Positions 1 to 6,949 of a stretch of DNA of 16,831 bases are shown one piece after another. The position numbers were made by a program, and so were the translations under genes. Position 1 is the first letter of the stretch; every line of letters begins with the position of its first letter. The notes below the pieces were generated by a model, which saw only the letters and a list, made by a program, of their open reading frames with translations, did not search any database and was not told the origin of the DNA. The DNA is from Bradyrhizobium sp. CCH5-F6 (lineage in GTDB: Bacteria > Pseudomonadota > Alphaproteobacteria > Rhizobiales > Xanthobacteraceae). The stretch lies in assembly GCF_001556045.1 (NCBI RefSeq), contig NZ_LSIC01000171.1, forward strand, positions 1-16,831, written 5' to 3'.

Positions 1-15
1 CCCCGATCCTGCTCT

Positions 16-714
16 TCAGAGCGCCGCAGCGTGACCAGTCGGCGAGCCGGCGGCGTTCGCGCTCCCGTTGCACTGGGGGTCTGCTGGGACTGGAATGCTC
101 GCCTGTATCGCGCTTAACCGAATTCGCAACTCATAACTCAAGCCTTCGGGCTTGTATTCGAGGGCTGGCCTGCCGAGCCACTTGCCGATCTCCAGCAGCA
201 CGGTGCTGCCGAAACCCTTGCGCATCGGCATTGCTGCCGGTGGTCCGCCGATCTCGCGCCAGCGAAACGAGAACACGTCCTCTTCGAGTGGGGACTGCTC
301 GACCGTTCCTTCAACGGTGACGCGCCCGCCTGGAACACTCAGCGCGCCGTACTTGGTCGCATTGGTCGCCAACTCGTGGACGATCAGCGCGAAGTGCTGG
401 GCTGCGGAAGCATCAACTGCGATATCGCAGCCCCGCACCTCGGCGCGGTCGGTAAAGGGCTGCAGTTCACCCCTGACGATCTGATCCAGTGGCGCGCCTG
501 TCCAGGCCGCATCGGCGAGCATCGAATGAGCACGTGCCAGCGACTGCAGGCGGCTCTGCAGGAGGTCCCGCGCTTCGGCGATTGGCCGGTCTGCCGTCAG
601 ACCGTTCCTCACCAGGGCCGAAACCACTGTCAACAGGTTCTGCATCCGGTGTCGCATCTCGCCGATGAGAACGCGCTGTTGCTCAGCGGCTTTTGTCGTT
701 CGCGTTTGAATTTG
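16..714 (-). pseudogene. HWE-family sensor histidine kinase, C-terminal fragment
   Basis: The protein holds the catalytic core of an HWE-type sensor kinase, which autophosphorylates on His and passes the phosphate to a response regulator. The reading frame gives QQRVLIGEMRHRMQN (the H-box His is in EMRHRMQN), then the N-box HELATNATKYGALS with the family-specific His, then the WRE motif in FRWREIGGPP, and a GFGSTVLLEI glycine-rich box; these are the features that define the HWE group. The conservative Met start is at 657, but homology-like sequence runs upstream of it (VLIGE, AAEQQ), so the gene originally began further out. An in-frame TGA at 715-717 and then the IS21 end at 719 stop the frame. 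All sensory or receiver domains are therefore missing. Whether the remaining 213-residue piece is expressed is unknown. Identity is secure; loss of function is inferred. Confidence 0.85.
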
Positions 715-730
715 TCACTGGGTGCGCGCG

Positions 731-822
731 CCGGTCCATGGCGACCAGGGTTTCCGGTTGAAGGCGACCACCGTTTCCGGTGGATGACGACCACCTGTTC
801 CGGTCGATGGCGACCAGTGCAA
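731..822. repeat. Left terminal repeat array of the IS21 element (4 x 23 bp)
   Basis: Four consecutive 23-base units begin at 731, 754, 777 and 800. Each starts with CCGGT and carries a GCGACCA or ACGACCA core 11-17 bases in. They are imperfect copies in the same orientation and lie just inside the terminal TGGGTGCGC. IS21-type elements have multiple subterminal transposase-binding sites of this kind. Confidence 0.85.
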
Positions 823-905
823 CAGGGCTGTGGACGGGCGTGATGAACGCCGTTGGGTGATCCGCGAATCAGCCGGACTTCGCTCCTTTTTCGAGAGGAG
901 TGGGG

Positions 906-2447
906 ATGGCCCAACAGAGATTACCCATGCGCAAGATCCGCGACGTGCTACGGCTGTCGGCCGCCGGCCTGTCCAAGCGCCAGATTGCCGCCAGTCTCGG
1001 GATTGGCCCGACCGCCGCCGGAGCGTGCCTGCGCCGGGCGCGCGAAGCCGGCGTCGGTTGGCCGCTGCCGGACGATCTTGACGACGTCGCACTGGAGAGC
1101 CGCCTCTATCCGGTCCCGACGACCACGGCCAAGGCCAAGGATTGGCGGTCGCTGCCGGACTGGCCGGCGATCCACCGGGAGTTGCGTCGCAAGGGCGTGA
1201 CGCTGCAACTGGTCTGGGAGGAATATCGCGCCGCGCATCCTGACGGTTACGGCCGCAGCTGGTTCTGCGAACTCTAGCGGGCTTGGGAAGGCCGGTTGTC
1301 GCCGACGATGCGGCAGGCGCATGTGGCCGGCGAGAAGCTGTTCGTCGATTACGACGGCACGACGATCGACATCGTCGATGCCACGACCGGAGAGGTGCAT
1401 GCCTGCCAGCAGTTTGTCGCCGCACTCGGCGCATCGAGCTTTACGTACGCCAAAGCAACCTTCACGCAGACGCTGCCCGACTGGATCGGCTCGCACACAC
1501 GCGCCTTTGGCTTTTACGGCGGTGTGCCGGCGATGGTCGTTTCCGACAATCTGAAGTCCGGCGTCACCAAGGCCTGCTTCTACGAGCCGGGCGTCAATCG
1601 TGCCTATGCCGAAATGGCGGTGCACTACGACACGGCCATCGTGCCGGCACGGCCGAGAAAACCGCGCGACAAGGCGAAGGTCGAGGTCGCCGTGCAGGTC
1701 ACGACGCGCTGGATTATCGCCAAGCTGCGCAACATCAGGTTCTTCTCGCTCGTCGAGTTGAACGCAGCGATCCGTGATTGTGTCATAGCGCTGAACGACC
1801 GCGTCTCCCGGCATCTCGGCGCGAGCCGCCGCGCGCTGTTTGAGGCACTGGACCAGCCAGCGTTGAAGCCATTACCGACTGAGCCCTACGTCTACGCCGA
1901 GTGGAAGCAGTGCAAGGCCGGCCTCGATTATCACGTCGAGGTCGCGCAGCATTACTACTCGGTGCCGCACGCGTTGCTGCGCGAGGAGCTATGGGCGCGG
2001 ATCACGGCACGCACGGTGGAGCTGTTCCATCGTGGCAATCGCGTCGCTGTCCACGTACGTTCGTCATCAAACCGCAAGCACACGACCGTGCGCGAGCACA
2101 TGTCGTCGAGCCACCGCCGCTATGCCGACTGGACGCCGGAACGCATCCAGGGCCGAGCGAACGAGATCGGGCCGAAGACATCGGCGTTGATCGAGATCAT
2201 CCTGCGCGAGAAGACGCATCCGGAGCAGGGCTTCCGCGTCACGATCGGCATCCTCAGGCACGCCAACAGCTTCGGGCATGAGCGACTGGAAGCCGCCTGC
2301 GGCCGCGCGCTCGAGATTGGCGCGCGCTCCTACACCTCGGTTACCTCCATCCTGAAGACCAACCTTGATCGCCGACGGCCTGCCTCCGCCACGGACGGGC
2401 CGGCGATCGTGCACGCGAACATCCGTGGCCCCCGCTACTTCCACTGA
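906..2447 (+). pseudogene. istA: IstA transposase of the IS21 element, interrupted by an in-frame amber codon
   Basis: IstA is the DDE transposase that cuts and joins the IS21 ends. The ATG at 906 follows a strong GAGAGGAG site. An N-terminal helix-turn-helix (GLSKRQIAASLGIG) is followed by a linker that reaches ...SWFCEL, then TAG at 1275-1277. The same frame continues without a shift as [13 protein letters not shown] and into the catalytic domain. The catalytic Asp lies in FVDYDG (usually FVDYAG), the second Asp in VSDNLKSG, and the Glu in DKAKVEVAV. Family members commonly have Tyr where the TAG sits (CELYR-like), so a single base change explains the stop. Total length, about 513 codons, is normal for IstA. 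A second initiation at the ATG at 1308 could give a catalytic-only product lacking the DNA-binding part. The gene overlaps the ribosome-binding site of istB, 14 bases before its ATG. Confidence 0.88.
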
Positions 2448-2461
2448 GGAGAAAACAAGCA

Positions 2462-3252
2462 ATGCTGACCCATCCAACCATCGACCAGCTGCGAGCCCTG
2501 AGGCTCGACGGCATGGCCGAGGCCTTTGTTGAACTGCAGTCGCAGGACGCTGCCCGGGATCTCGCGCCTGCCGAATGGCTGGCGCTGCTGCTCGATCGCG
2601 AGGCGGCGCATCGCGGCACGCAGCGGTTCAAAAGCCGGCTGCGCAATGCGAAGCTGCGCCACGGCCAGGCGTCGATCGAGGACGTCGACTATCGTGCCGC
2701 CCGACGGCTCGACAAGGCGCTGTTCCAGCAACTGGCCGCCGGCCGCTGGATTGCCGAACATCGCAATCTGCTGATCACCGGACCGTGCGGTGTCGGCAAG
2801 TCTTGGCTCAGCTGCGCGCTGGCGCAGAGAGCCTGCCGTGATGGCTATACGGTGCATTACGCACGTGTGCCGCGCCTCTTTGCCGATCTCGAACTAGCCC
2901 ACGGAGACGGCCGCTTCGCGTGTCTGTTCCGCACGCTCACCAAGGCCGATCTGCTGATCCTTGATGACTGGGGCCCAGACCGGCTCTCGGCCAACCAGCG
3001 GCGCGACCTCATGGAGATCGTCAGGACCGCTATGGCGCCGGCTCGACGCTGATCACCAGCCAGTTGCCGGTCGATGCCTGGCACGAGGTCATCGGCGCGA
3101 TCCTCGACCGCCTCGTGCATAATGCCCATCGTCTTGCGCTCGATGGGCCATCGATGCGCGATCTCAAGACGGCCAAGTCGGATACCACGCCGCCGGGGCC
3201 GAGCGCGGCGGGTACGACGGTCACGAAACCGGCGACAGGAGCGAAAAAATGA
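2462..3252 (+). pseudogene. istB: IstB ATPase helper of the IS21 element, frameshifted
   Basis: IstB is the AAA+ ATPase that assists IstA in target selection. The sequence shows Walker A as GPCGVGKS near residue 106 and Walker B as LLILDDWG near residue 164. The original frame runs into a stop at 3052 after [13 protein letters not shown]. The family continuation ([20 protein letters not shown]) is found in the frame one base over, starting near 3020, and stays open to TGA at 3250-3252. One base (a G of an expected GTCGAGGACC) appears to be missing at about 3017. In the second part, EVIG runs straight into [12 protein letters not shown]. Relatives usually have about six more residues there (DPTxAD), so an 18-base in-frame deletion is likely too. 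Start and SD (GGAG overlapping the istA stop) are good. Confidence 0.87.
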
Positions 3253-3402
3253 ACAACGCGCCCTCCGGCTCGCCCATGCGCGGCGCTGCGTTTGACTCGT
3301 GGCGGTCACTTCGCGCCGCGCACGGGCTCCACCTATTGCTTGACCCGAACCTCAAATACTGAGATCAGAAAATAAATCCAACGGCGCCATCAAGCTCGTG
3401 CG

Positions 3403-3470
3403 CCGCCTTGGTCGTCATCGACCGGATCACGTGGTCGCCATGCGCCGGACAGCGTGGTCGCCTTCTCCGG
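3403..3470. repeat. Right terminal repeat array of the IS21 element (3 units)
   Basis: Three units at 3403-3425, 3426-3448 and 3449-3470 (23, 23 and 22 bases) are inverted copies of the left-end units, each containing TGGTCG and ending in CCGG. They lie just inside the terminal ...TGCGCAGCCA. Between the istB stop and this array (3253-3402) I see no gene. Confidence 0.83.
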
Positions 3471-3482
3471 TATGCGCAGCCA

Positions 3483-3614
3483 AGGCCAGCGACATCACGA
3501 TGAAGCTATCGGAAGCCAGCGACCAACTTCCTGCGGGTCGCCCCGGTATCGTTCACATCGGCTTCGAGGCCGTTGAAGGAGACGATGTAGAGCGTGTGTT
3601 TCGGCATGGAATAA
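3483..3614. other. Short host-derived segment trapped between two IS elements
   Basis: These 132 bases lie between the IS21 right end and the ISL3 left end. On the minus strand a 33-codon frame (3607 down to 3506) starts MPKHTLYIVSFNG and ends with TAG. I do not recognise it. It may be the relic of a host gene start, and no ribosome-binding site can be assessed because the ISL3 end begins 7 bases upstream. Nothing else is evident here. Confidence 0.4.
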
Positions 3615-5271
3615 GGGCTCTGACTCACTTTTGATGCAGTTTGGAGGATGTCTGGCGCTTTGATTGGAGGAGAATCAGCGCCATGCAGCAGGCACTGCAC
3701 CGCTCCAGTTTGGTGCCGCGTGGGTTTGTTGTAGAGAGTGCTTACTACGAGGGTAATAAGGCGATCGTTGTGGTTCGGGCGTCCGGCAGCGTCGGCCTGT
3801 GTCCATCGTGCGGAACGGTTTCGCGGCGTGTTCATAGCCGCTACCGGCGCCGCGTGACCGATCTGCCGCTCTCGGGTCGGATCGTCCAGCTCCTGGTAAT
3901 CGCCCGCCGTTTTCGCTGCGACGCGGTTCTGTGCGGGCGTCAGATCTTCACTGAGCGCTTCGGCGAAGGCGTACTGGCGCCTTCGGCGCGCCGCACCGCG
4001 AGGCTGGAGTCCATCGTTCACCACCTTGGCTTGGCGCTTGGGGGTAGACCGGCAGCAGTCTTCGCAAAGCGGCTGATGCTGCCGGTGAGCAAAGATACCC
4101 TTCTTCGGGTGGTTCGGCACCGTAGCCGTCCCCCAGCTGACCCGCTCAGGGTCATCGGCATTGATGACTGGGCCTGGCGGCGCAATCACCGATACGCCAG
4201 CATCGTCTGCAACCTGGAAAGGCGCAGGGTCGTCACTTTGTTGCCGGATCGTGAGCCGGCGACGGCCCAAGCCTGGCTCGCTGCTCATCCCACGATCGCA
4301 ATCGTCGCCCGTGACCGCGGCGGCGGATATGGCGAAGCCGCGGCCAAGGCCCTGCCGCACGCAGTACAGGTCGCCGACCGTTGGCATCTGATGGAGAACG
4401 CCAGTCGGGCCTTCCTCGATGCCGTCCGCAAATCGATGCGCCAGATACGCACCGTCATCGGTGCGACCACGATCGATCCCAAGCTACTCACCGCCGCTGA
4501 GCGCCTCCAGTATGAGGGCTATCTGCGCCGTGGGGAGACCAACGCGGTCATCCTGGCTCTGTCGAAGAATGGCATACCTATCAAGCAGATCGTGCGTCAG
4601 ACCGGCCACAGCAGGAAGCTGGTGCGACAGGTGGTCCGCGGCGAACGTCACGACGTGTTCCGAACCCGGCAAAGTTCGTTGGATGTGCACTTGCCATGGC
4701 TGGACGAGCAGTGGGCGTCTGGCTGCCGCAACGGTGCTGAACTTTGGCGCCGTTTGAAAGGGCGTGGCTTCCGAGGCTCGCTCCGTGTCATCAGCGAGTG
4801 GGCAACCCGCAGACGACGAGCGGAAAGGACCGACACACAAAACCTTCAGAGGATTCCGTCGGCCAGAACGATCGCTCGCCTCATGACAATCGGACGGGAC
4901 CTGCTCACCAAAGCGGAGACCGTCACGGTCGCGGCGATCGAAGCTGGCGTGCCAACTCTGGTCGAGGCACGCGAGATCATCGCCGAATTCCACCTGATGA
5001 TCCGGCGTAAGACCGAGGCGGGCCTCGCTCCTTGGATCGAGCGTGCCCGCGCCAGTCTCGTCGCCTCGTTCGCGAGCGGCGTCGGGAGAGACCAAGCGGC
5101 AGTCCGAGCCGCAATCACGTCGCCCTGGTCGAACGGACAAACCGAAGGACAGATTACGCGCCTCAAGCTCGTCAGCGCCAAATGTATGGCCGCGGGAAGA
5201 TCGATCTGCTCCAAGCCCGGTTAGTCGGCGCAGAATGAAAGGAGCTGCACCAAGATACTGCGTCAGAGCCC
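3615..5271 (+). mobile_element. ISL3-family insertion sequence
   Basis: The left terminus starts GGGCTCTGACTCACTTTT at 3615 and carries TGCAG at 3635-3639. The right terminus, read in reverse from 5271, starts GGGCTCTGACGCAGTATC and carries GTGCAG. The first ten bases are identical, which is the expected ISL3-type inverted repeat. A single transposase gene fills the element. The 8 bases on either side (TGGAATAA and CCCCAAGA) do not match, so no target duplication remains. The right end is followed by a second copy of the terminus, which points to a rearrangement at that junction. Confidence 0.82.
3683..5224 (+). CDS. ISL3-family transposase, frameshifted at its C-terminus
   Basis: This DDE transposase moves the ISL3 element. 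The ATG at 3683 is preferred over a TTG at 3641 because GGAGGAGA lies about 10 bases before it. The N-terminal zinc-binding region shows CPSCG with YRRRVTDLP, then RRFRCDAVLC and IFTERF. The catalytic triad is visible: Asp161 in IGIDDWAWR, Asp211 in VARDRGGGY and Glu488 in SPWSNGQTEGQI. After LKLV the frame gives SAKCMAAGRS..., whereas relatives end KRQMYGRGKIDLLQARLxGA. That ending is present in the next frame, closing at TGA 5236-5238. One A of an expected GTCAAGCGC seems lost at about 5174. The shift falls nine residues after the catalytic Glu, so activity may be reduced rather than abolished. Confidence 0.87.
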   Translation: MQQALHRSSLVPRGFVVESAYYEGNKAIVVVRASGSVGLCPSCGTVSRRVHSRYRRRVTDLPLSGRIVQLLVIARRFRCDAVLCGRQIFTERFGEGVLAPSARRTARLESIVHHLGLALGGRPAAVFAKRLMLPVSKDTLLRVVRHRSRPPADPLRVIGIDDWAWRRNHRYASIVCNLERRRVVTLLPDREPATAQAWLAAHPTIAIVARDRGGGYGEAAAKALPHAVQVADRWHLMENASRAFLDAVRKSMRQIRTVIGATTIDPKLLTAAERLQYEGYLRRGETNAVILALSKNGIPIKQIVRQTGHSRKLVRQVVRGERHDVFRTRQSSLDVHLPWLDEQWASGCRNGAELWRRLKGRGFRGSLRVISEWATRRRRAERTDTQNLQRIPSARTIARLMTIGRDLLTKAETVTVAAIEAGVPTLVEAREIIAEFHLMIRRKTEAGLAPWIERARASLVASFASGVGRDQAAVRAAITSPWSNGQTEGQITRLKLVSAKCMAAGRSICSKPG

Positions 5272-5293
5272 CCCCAAGATTGCGTCAGAGCCC
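5251..5293. repeat. Tandem duplicate of the ISL3 right terminus
   Basis: CAAGATACTGCGTCAGAGCC at 5251 is repeated as CAAGATTGCGTCAGAGCC from 5275, the second copy lacking two bases (AC). Both run into C tracts. The first copy belongs to the ISL3 element that starts at 3615. The second is an orphan terminus immediately outside it, left by a previous insertion, an imprecise event or an adjacent deleted copy. Confidence 0.75.
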
Positions 5294-5296
5294 CCC

Positions 5297-5337
5297 TGGA
5301 TGCCGATCGGGGGTCCCAGTCCAATGCCGATTGACAC
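5297..5337. repeat. Fossil terminus of another IS, probably IS21-like
   Basis: Read on the minus strand this segment is TGTCAATCGGCATTGGACTG followed by GGACCCCC and a second GATCGGCATCCA. The repeated ATCGGCAT unit and the GGGACCCCC stretch resemble the arrayed ends of rhizobial IS21-type elements that I recall. The repeat breaks off where the orphan ISL3 terminus begins, so that element seems to have landed in or deleted it. Family assignment is from memory and tentative. Confidence 0.45.
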
Positions 5338-5364
5338 CCGAGGTATCTCCTAGGATTTCTCAAC

Positions 5365-5646
5365 ATAAGCCAGGACCACATCCACGAAAGCCATCCGGAG
5401 ATCGTGAAACGGCTGAAACGGGCCGACGGGCATCTCCAGAAGGTCATCGCGATGTTCGCGGAAGGCCGCCCCTGCCTCGATCTGGCGCAGCAACTGCACG
5501 CCGTCGAGAAGGCGATCTCGGAGGCGAAGAAGTCTCTGATCCACGACCAAGTGGACAACTGCCTGGACGCTGCCGCCAACTGTGGCTCAGGCAAGTCGAC
5601 CAAGAACGTCCTCGCCGAATTCAAGGCGATCTCGCGCTATCTTTAG
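5365..5646 (+). CDS. CsoR/RcnR-family metal-sensing repressor (apparent ATA start)
   Basis: These small all-helical tetrameric repressors release DNA when they bind Cu, Ni or Co and usually control the adjacent efflux genes. The frame reads HPEIVKRLKRADGHL, then GRPCLDLAQQLHAVEKAI, then LIHDQVDNCLD and ends EFKAISRYL, a good match to the RcnR/NreA-like branch. Counting from an ATA at 5365 (AGGA at 5352-5355, 9-base spacer) gives 93 residues, the normal length, and the sequence SQDHIHESHPEIV expected at the N-terminus. No ATG, GTG or TTG exists in frame before GTG 5404, which would remove 13 residues. The probable ligand Cys37 and Cys66 are present, but position 62, commonly His in this branch, is Gln. 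The stop lies 11 bases before the adaptor gene, so one operon is likely. IS insertions sit directly upstream and have probably replaced the native promoter. Confidence 0.8.
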   Translation: MSQDHIHESHPEIVKRLKRADGHLQKVIAMFAEGRPCLDLAQQLHAVEKAISEAKKSLIHDQVDNCLDAAANCGSGKSTKNVLAEFKAISRYL

Positions 5647-5657
5647 CGGAGCGGACG

Positions 5658-6827
5658 ATGGCTTCGCGCATCAGCACGGCTTCCATAATGATCTTCGCCG
5701 CGTCGATTGCGGCGGTGGCCGGCACCGTCGTGACGGCCACCGCGCAGTCGAACTCCGCGAAGCCGGGCATCATCGTCATGGACGATGACCGCATCAAGCT
5801 TGCCAGCATCGAGCTCCGACAGGCCGGACCGGCCGCTGTCGCCAGGCGACTGACGGTGCCGGATACGATCGTGCCTGACGGGGGGCGCATCGCCCACGTC
5901 TCCATCAAGGTTTCCGGCACCGTCGCGGATCTGCGAAAGAACATCGGCGACGATGTAGCGAAAGACGATATCTTGGGCGTGCTGGAGAGCCGCGAGGTCG
6001 CCGACGCGAAAAGCGAGTATCTGTCCGCCAAACTCTCGAACGAGCTACAGCAGGATCTCACGGCGCGCGACAAGTCCCTGTGGGAGGGCCGCGCGGTTCC
6101 GGAACAGCAATACATCAAATCGCGAAACGCGGCGGTGCAGACGGAGATGCGTTTCGGAATCGCACGGCAGAAGCTGATGGCGCTTGGCGTCAGCGACGCG
6201 GAAATCGCGGCCCTGCCCCAGGCACCGGACGGAACGCTTCGGAGCCAGAACGTCCGGGCCCCCATCTCTGGACGCATCGTCGAGCGGAAGGTGGAGCTTG
6301 GCACCGCCGTCGGGCGAGACAGTCTCGAGACCGAACTCTTCGTCATCGTCGACCTCAGTCGCGTCTGGGTCGAACTGGCGGTCTCGTCGATCGACCTGCC
6401 TCTGGTGAGGGAGGGTCAGTCGGTCGATGTCGCACTGCGCGGCGACCCGGAGACGGGTGCGGGCAGCATCGTGTTCGTCAGTCCATTGCTCGACAAGGAG
6501 ACCCGGGCCGCGCGGGTGGTGGCCTCCCTGCCCAATCCGGATGGCCGTTGGCGGCCCGGATCGTTCGTGACCGCAGCCATCGTAATCGAGCGTCGCGACG
6601 TGGCCGTTACGGTCCCCTTCGCCGCCGTGCAGACCGTCGATGGTCGGAAAGTGGTGTTCGTCCGGACCAAGCAAGGCTTCGAAAAGCGCGAGGTCGCGCT
6701 GGGACGACGTGATGGACCCATCGTCGAGATCGTCTCTGGGCTCGCAGCGGGAGATGCCGTCGCCGCCTCGAACACGTTCTCGCTTAAGGCGAACTCTCCA
6801 AACCCGCCGACGAGGACTGAGAGATGA
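5658..6827 (+). CDS. RND efflux periplasmic adaptor subunit, CzcB/CnrB type
   Basis: The 389-residue protein is the membrane-fusion subunit that links an inner-membrane RND pump to an outer-membrane channel for divalent metal export. The ATG at 5658 follows GCGGAGCGG and gives a signal peptide (MASRISTASIMIFAASIAAVAGTVV-like, Ala-rich, cleavage near TAQS); no lipobox Cys is seen. The first barrel/lipoyl half contains GRIAHVSIKVSGTVADL and ILGVLESREVADAKSEY. The alpha-hairpin covers roughly residues 115-180, and the second lipoyl half has VRAPISGRIVERKVELG. The beta-barrel region (VDLSRVWVELAVSSIDL...) and a membrane-proximal domain follow, ending TRTER. Its TGA overlaps the ATG of the pump gene (ATGA). 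The gene looks intact, but its partner pump is deleted, so it is orphaned here. Substrate Ni/Co/Zn is inferred from the neighbours. Confidence 0.88.
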   Translation: MASRISTASIMIFAASIAAVAGTVVTATAQSNSAKPGIIVMDDDRIKLASIELRQAGPAAVARRLTVPDTIVPDGGRIAHVSIKVSGTVADLRKNIGDDVAKDDILGVLESREVADAKSEYLSAKLSNELQQDLTARDKSLWEGRAVPEQQYIKSRNAAVQTEMRFGIARQKLMALGVSDAEIAALPQAPDGTLRSQNVRAPISGRIVERKVELGTAVGRDSLETELFVIVDLSRVWVELAVSSIDLPLVREGQSVDVALRGDPETGAGSIVFVSPLLDKETRAARVVASLPNPDGRWRPGSFVTAAIVIERRDVAVTVPFAAVQTVDGRKVVFVRTKQGFEKREVALGRRDGPIVEIVSGLAAGDAVAASNTFSLKANSPNPPTRTER

Positions 6828-6949
6828 TCGAACGGATCGTCGAATTCTCCGTCCGACGGCGCTGGCTTGTCCTTTTGGCGACGCTCATTGCGGCGGTGTC
6901 CGGATTCTGGTCCCTCGCCAGGCTTCCCATCGACGCCGTTCCCGACGTC
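6824..6949 (+). pseudogene. RND metal-efflux pump (CzcA/CnrA type), first 42 codons only
   Basis: The ATG at 6824 overlaps the adaptor stop, the usual czcB-czcA coupling. The frame reads MIERIVEFSVRRRWLVLLAT, a first transmembrane helix, and then RLPIDAVPDV, the conserved start of heavy-metal RND pumps (PIDAVPDxTNVQVQ). Just after PDV the similarity stops, and the sequence changes to the start of an MFS gene in a different frame. The pump frame closes with TGA at 6995-6997 after 15 unrelated codons. Full pumps are about 1,000 residues, so roughly 3 kb has been lost at a junction near 6949-6953. No IS is at the junction, which suggests a simple deletion. Confidence 0.88.

Larger units (their letters stand above)
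719..3482 (+). mobile_element. IS21-family insertion sequence (inactivated)
   Basis: The element carries istA and istB in the order typical of IS21 and is bounded by related termini. The left end reads TGGGTGCGCGCGCCGG from 719. The right end, read in reverse, gives TGGCTGCGCATACCGG ending at 3482. Each end is followed inward by an array of 22-23 bp repeats (four on the left, three on the right), the arrangement that IstA binds in this family. No matching target duplication is visible: the flanks are ...TTGTCAC on the left and AGGCCAG... on the right, so one side was probably rearranged after insertion. Both transposition genes are broken. The element truncates the kinase on its left. Confidence 0.88.

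Noticed and set aside
731..822. Regular 23-base repeats that could suggest a CRISPR array
   Set aside because: Units abut without spacers, are imperfect, and have inverted counterparts at 3403-3470 flanking istA/istB; they are IS21 transposase-binding repeats.
1275..1277. Programmed readthrough or recoded amber codon in istA
   Set aside because: IS21 istA is not known to use readthrough, and no recoding structure is apparent; a point mutation is simpler.
948..1814. 288-codon minus-strand frame
   Set aside because: Antisense shadow of istA with no family features; typical of GC-rich codon bias.
3010..3060. Programmed frameshift in istB
   Set aside because: No slippery heptamer is visible, istB is normally one frame, and the second part also lacks about six residues.
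3506..4387. 293-codon open frame on the minus strand
   Set aside because: It runs antisense through the ISL3 transposase, whose catalytic motifs are clear on the plus strand; only the 33-codon piece outside the IS could be real, and it is unrecognised.
5290..5315. C tract and G tract spaced like a CsoR/RcnR operator
   Set aside because: The C tract belongs to an ISL3 terminus and the G tract to another IS-like terminus; the arrangement is better explained as stacked IS ends.
5043..5657. In-frame N-terminal extension of the RND adaptor
   Set aside because: It crosses the ISL3 transposase end, the IS termini and the metal-sensor gene; the signal peptide begins at 5658.
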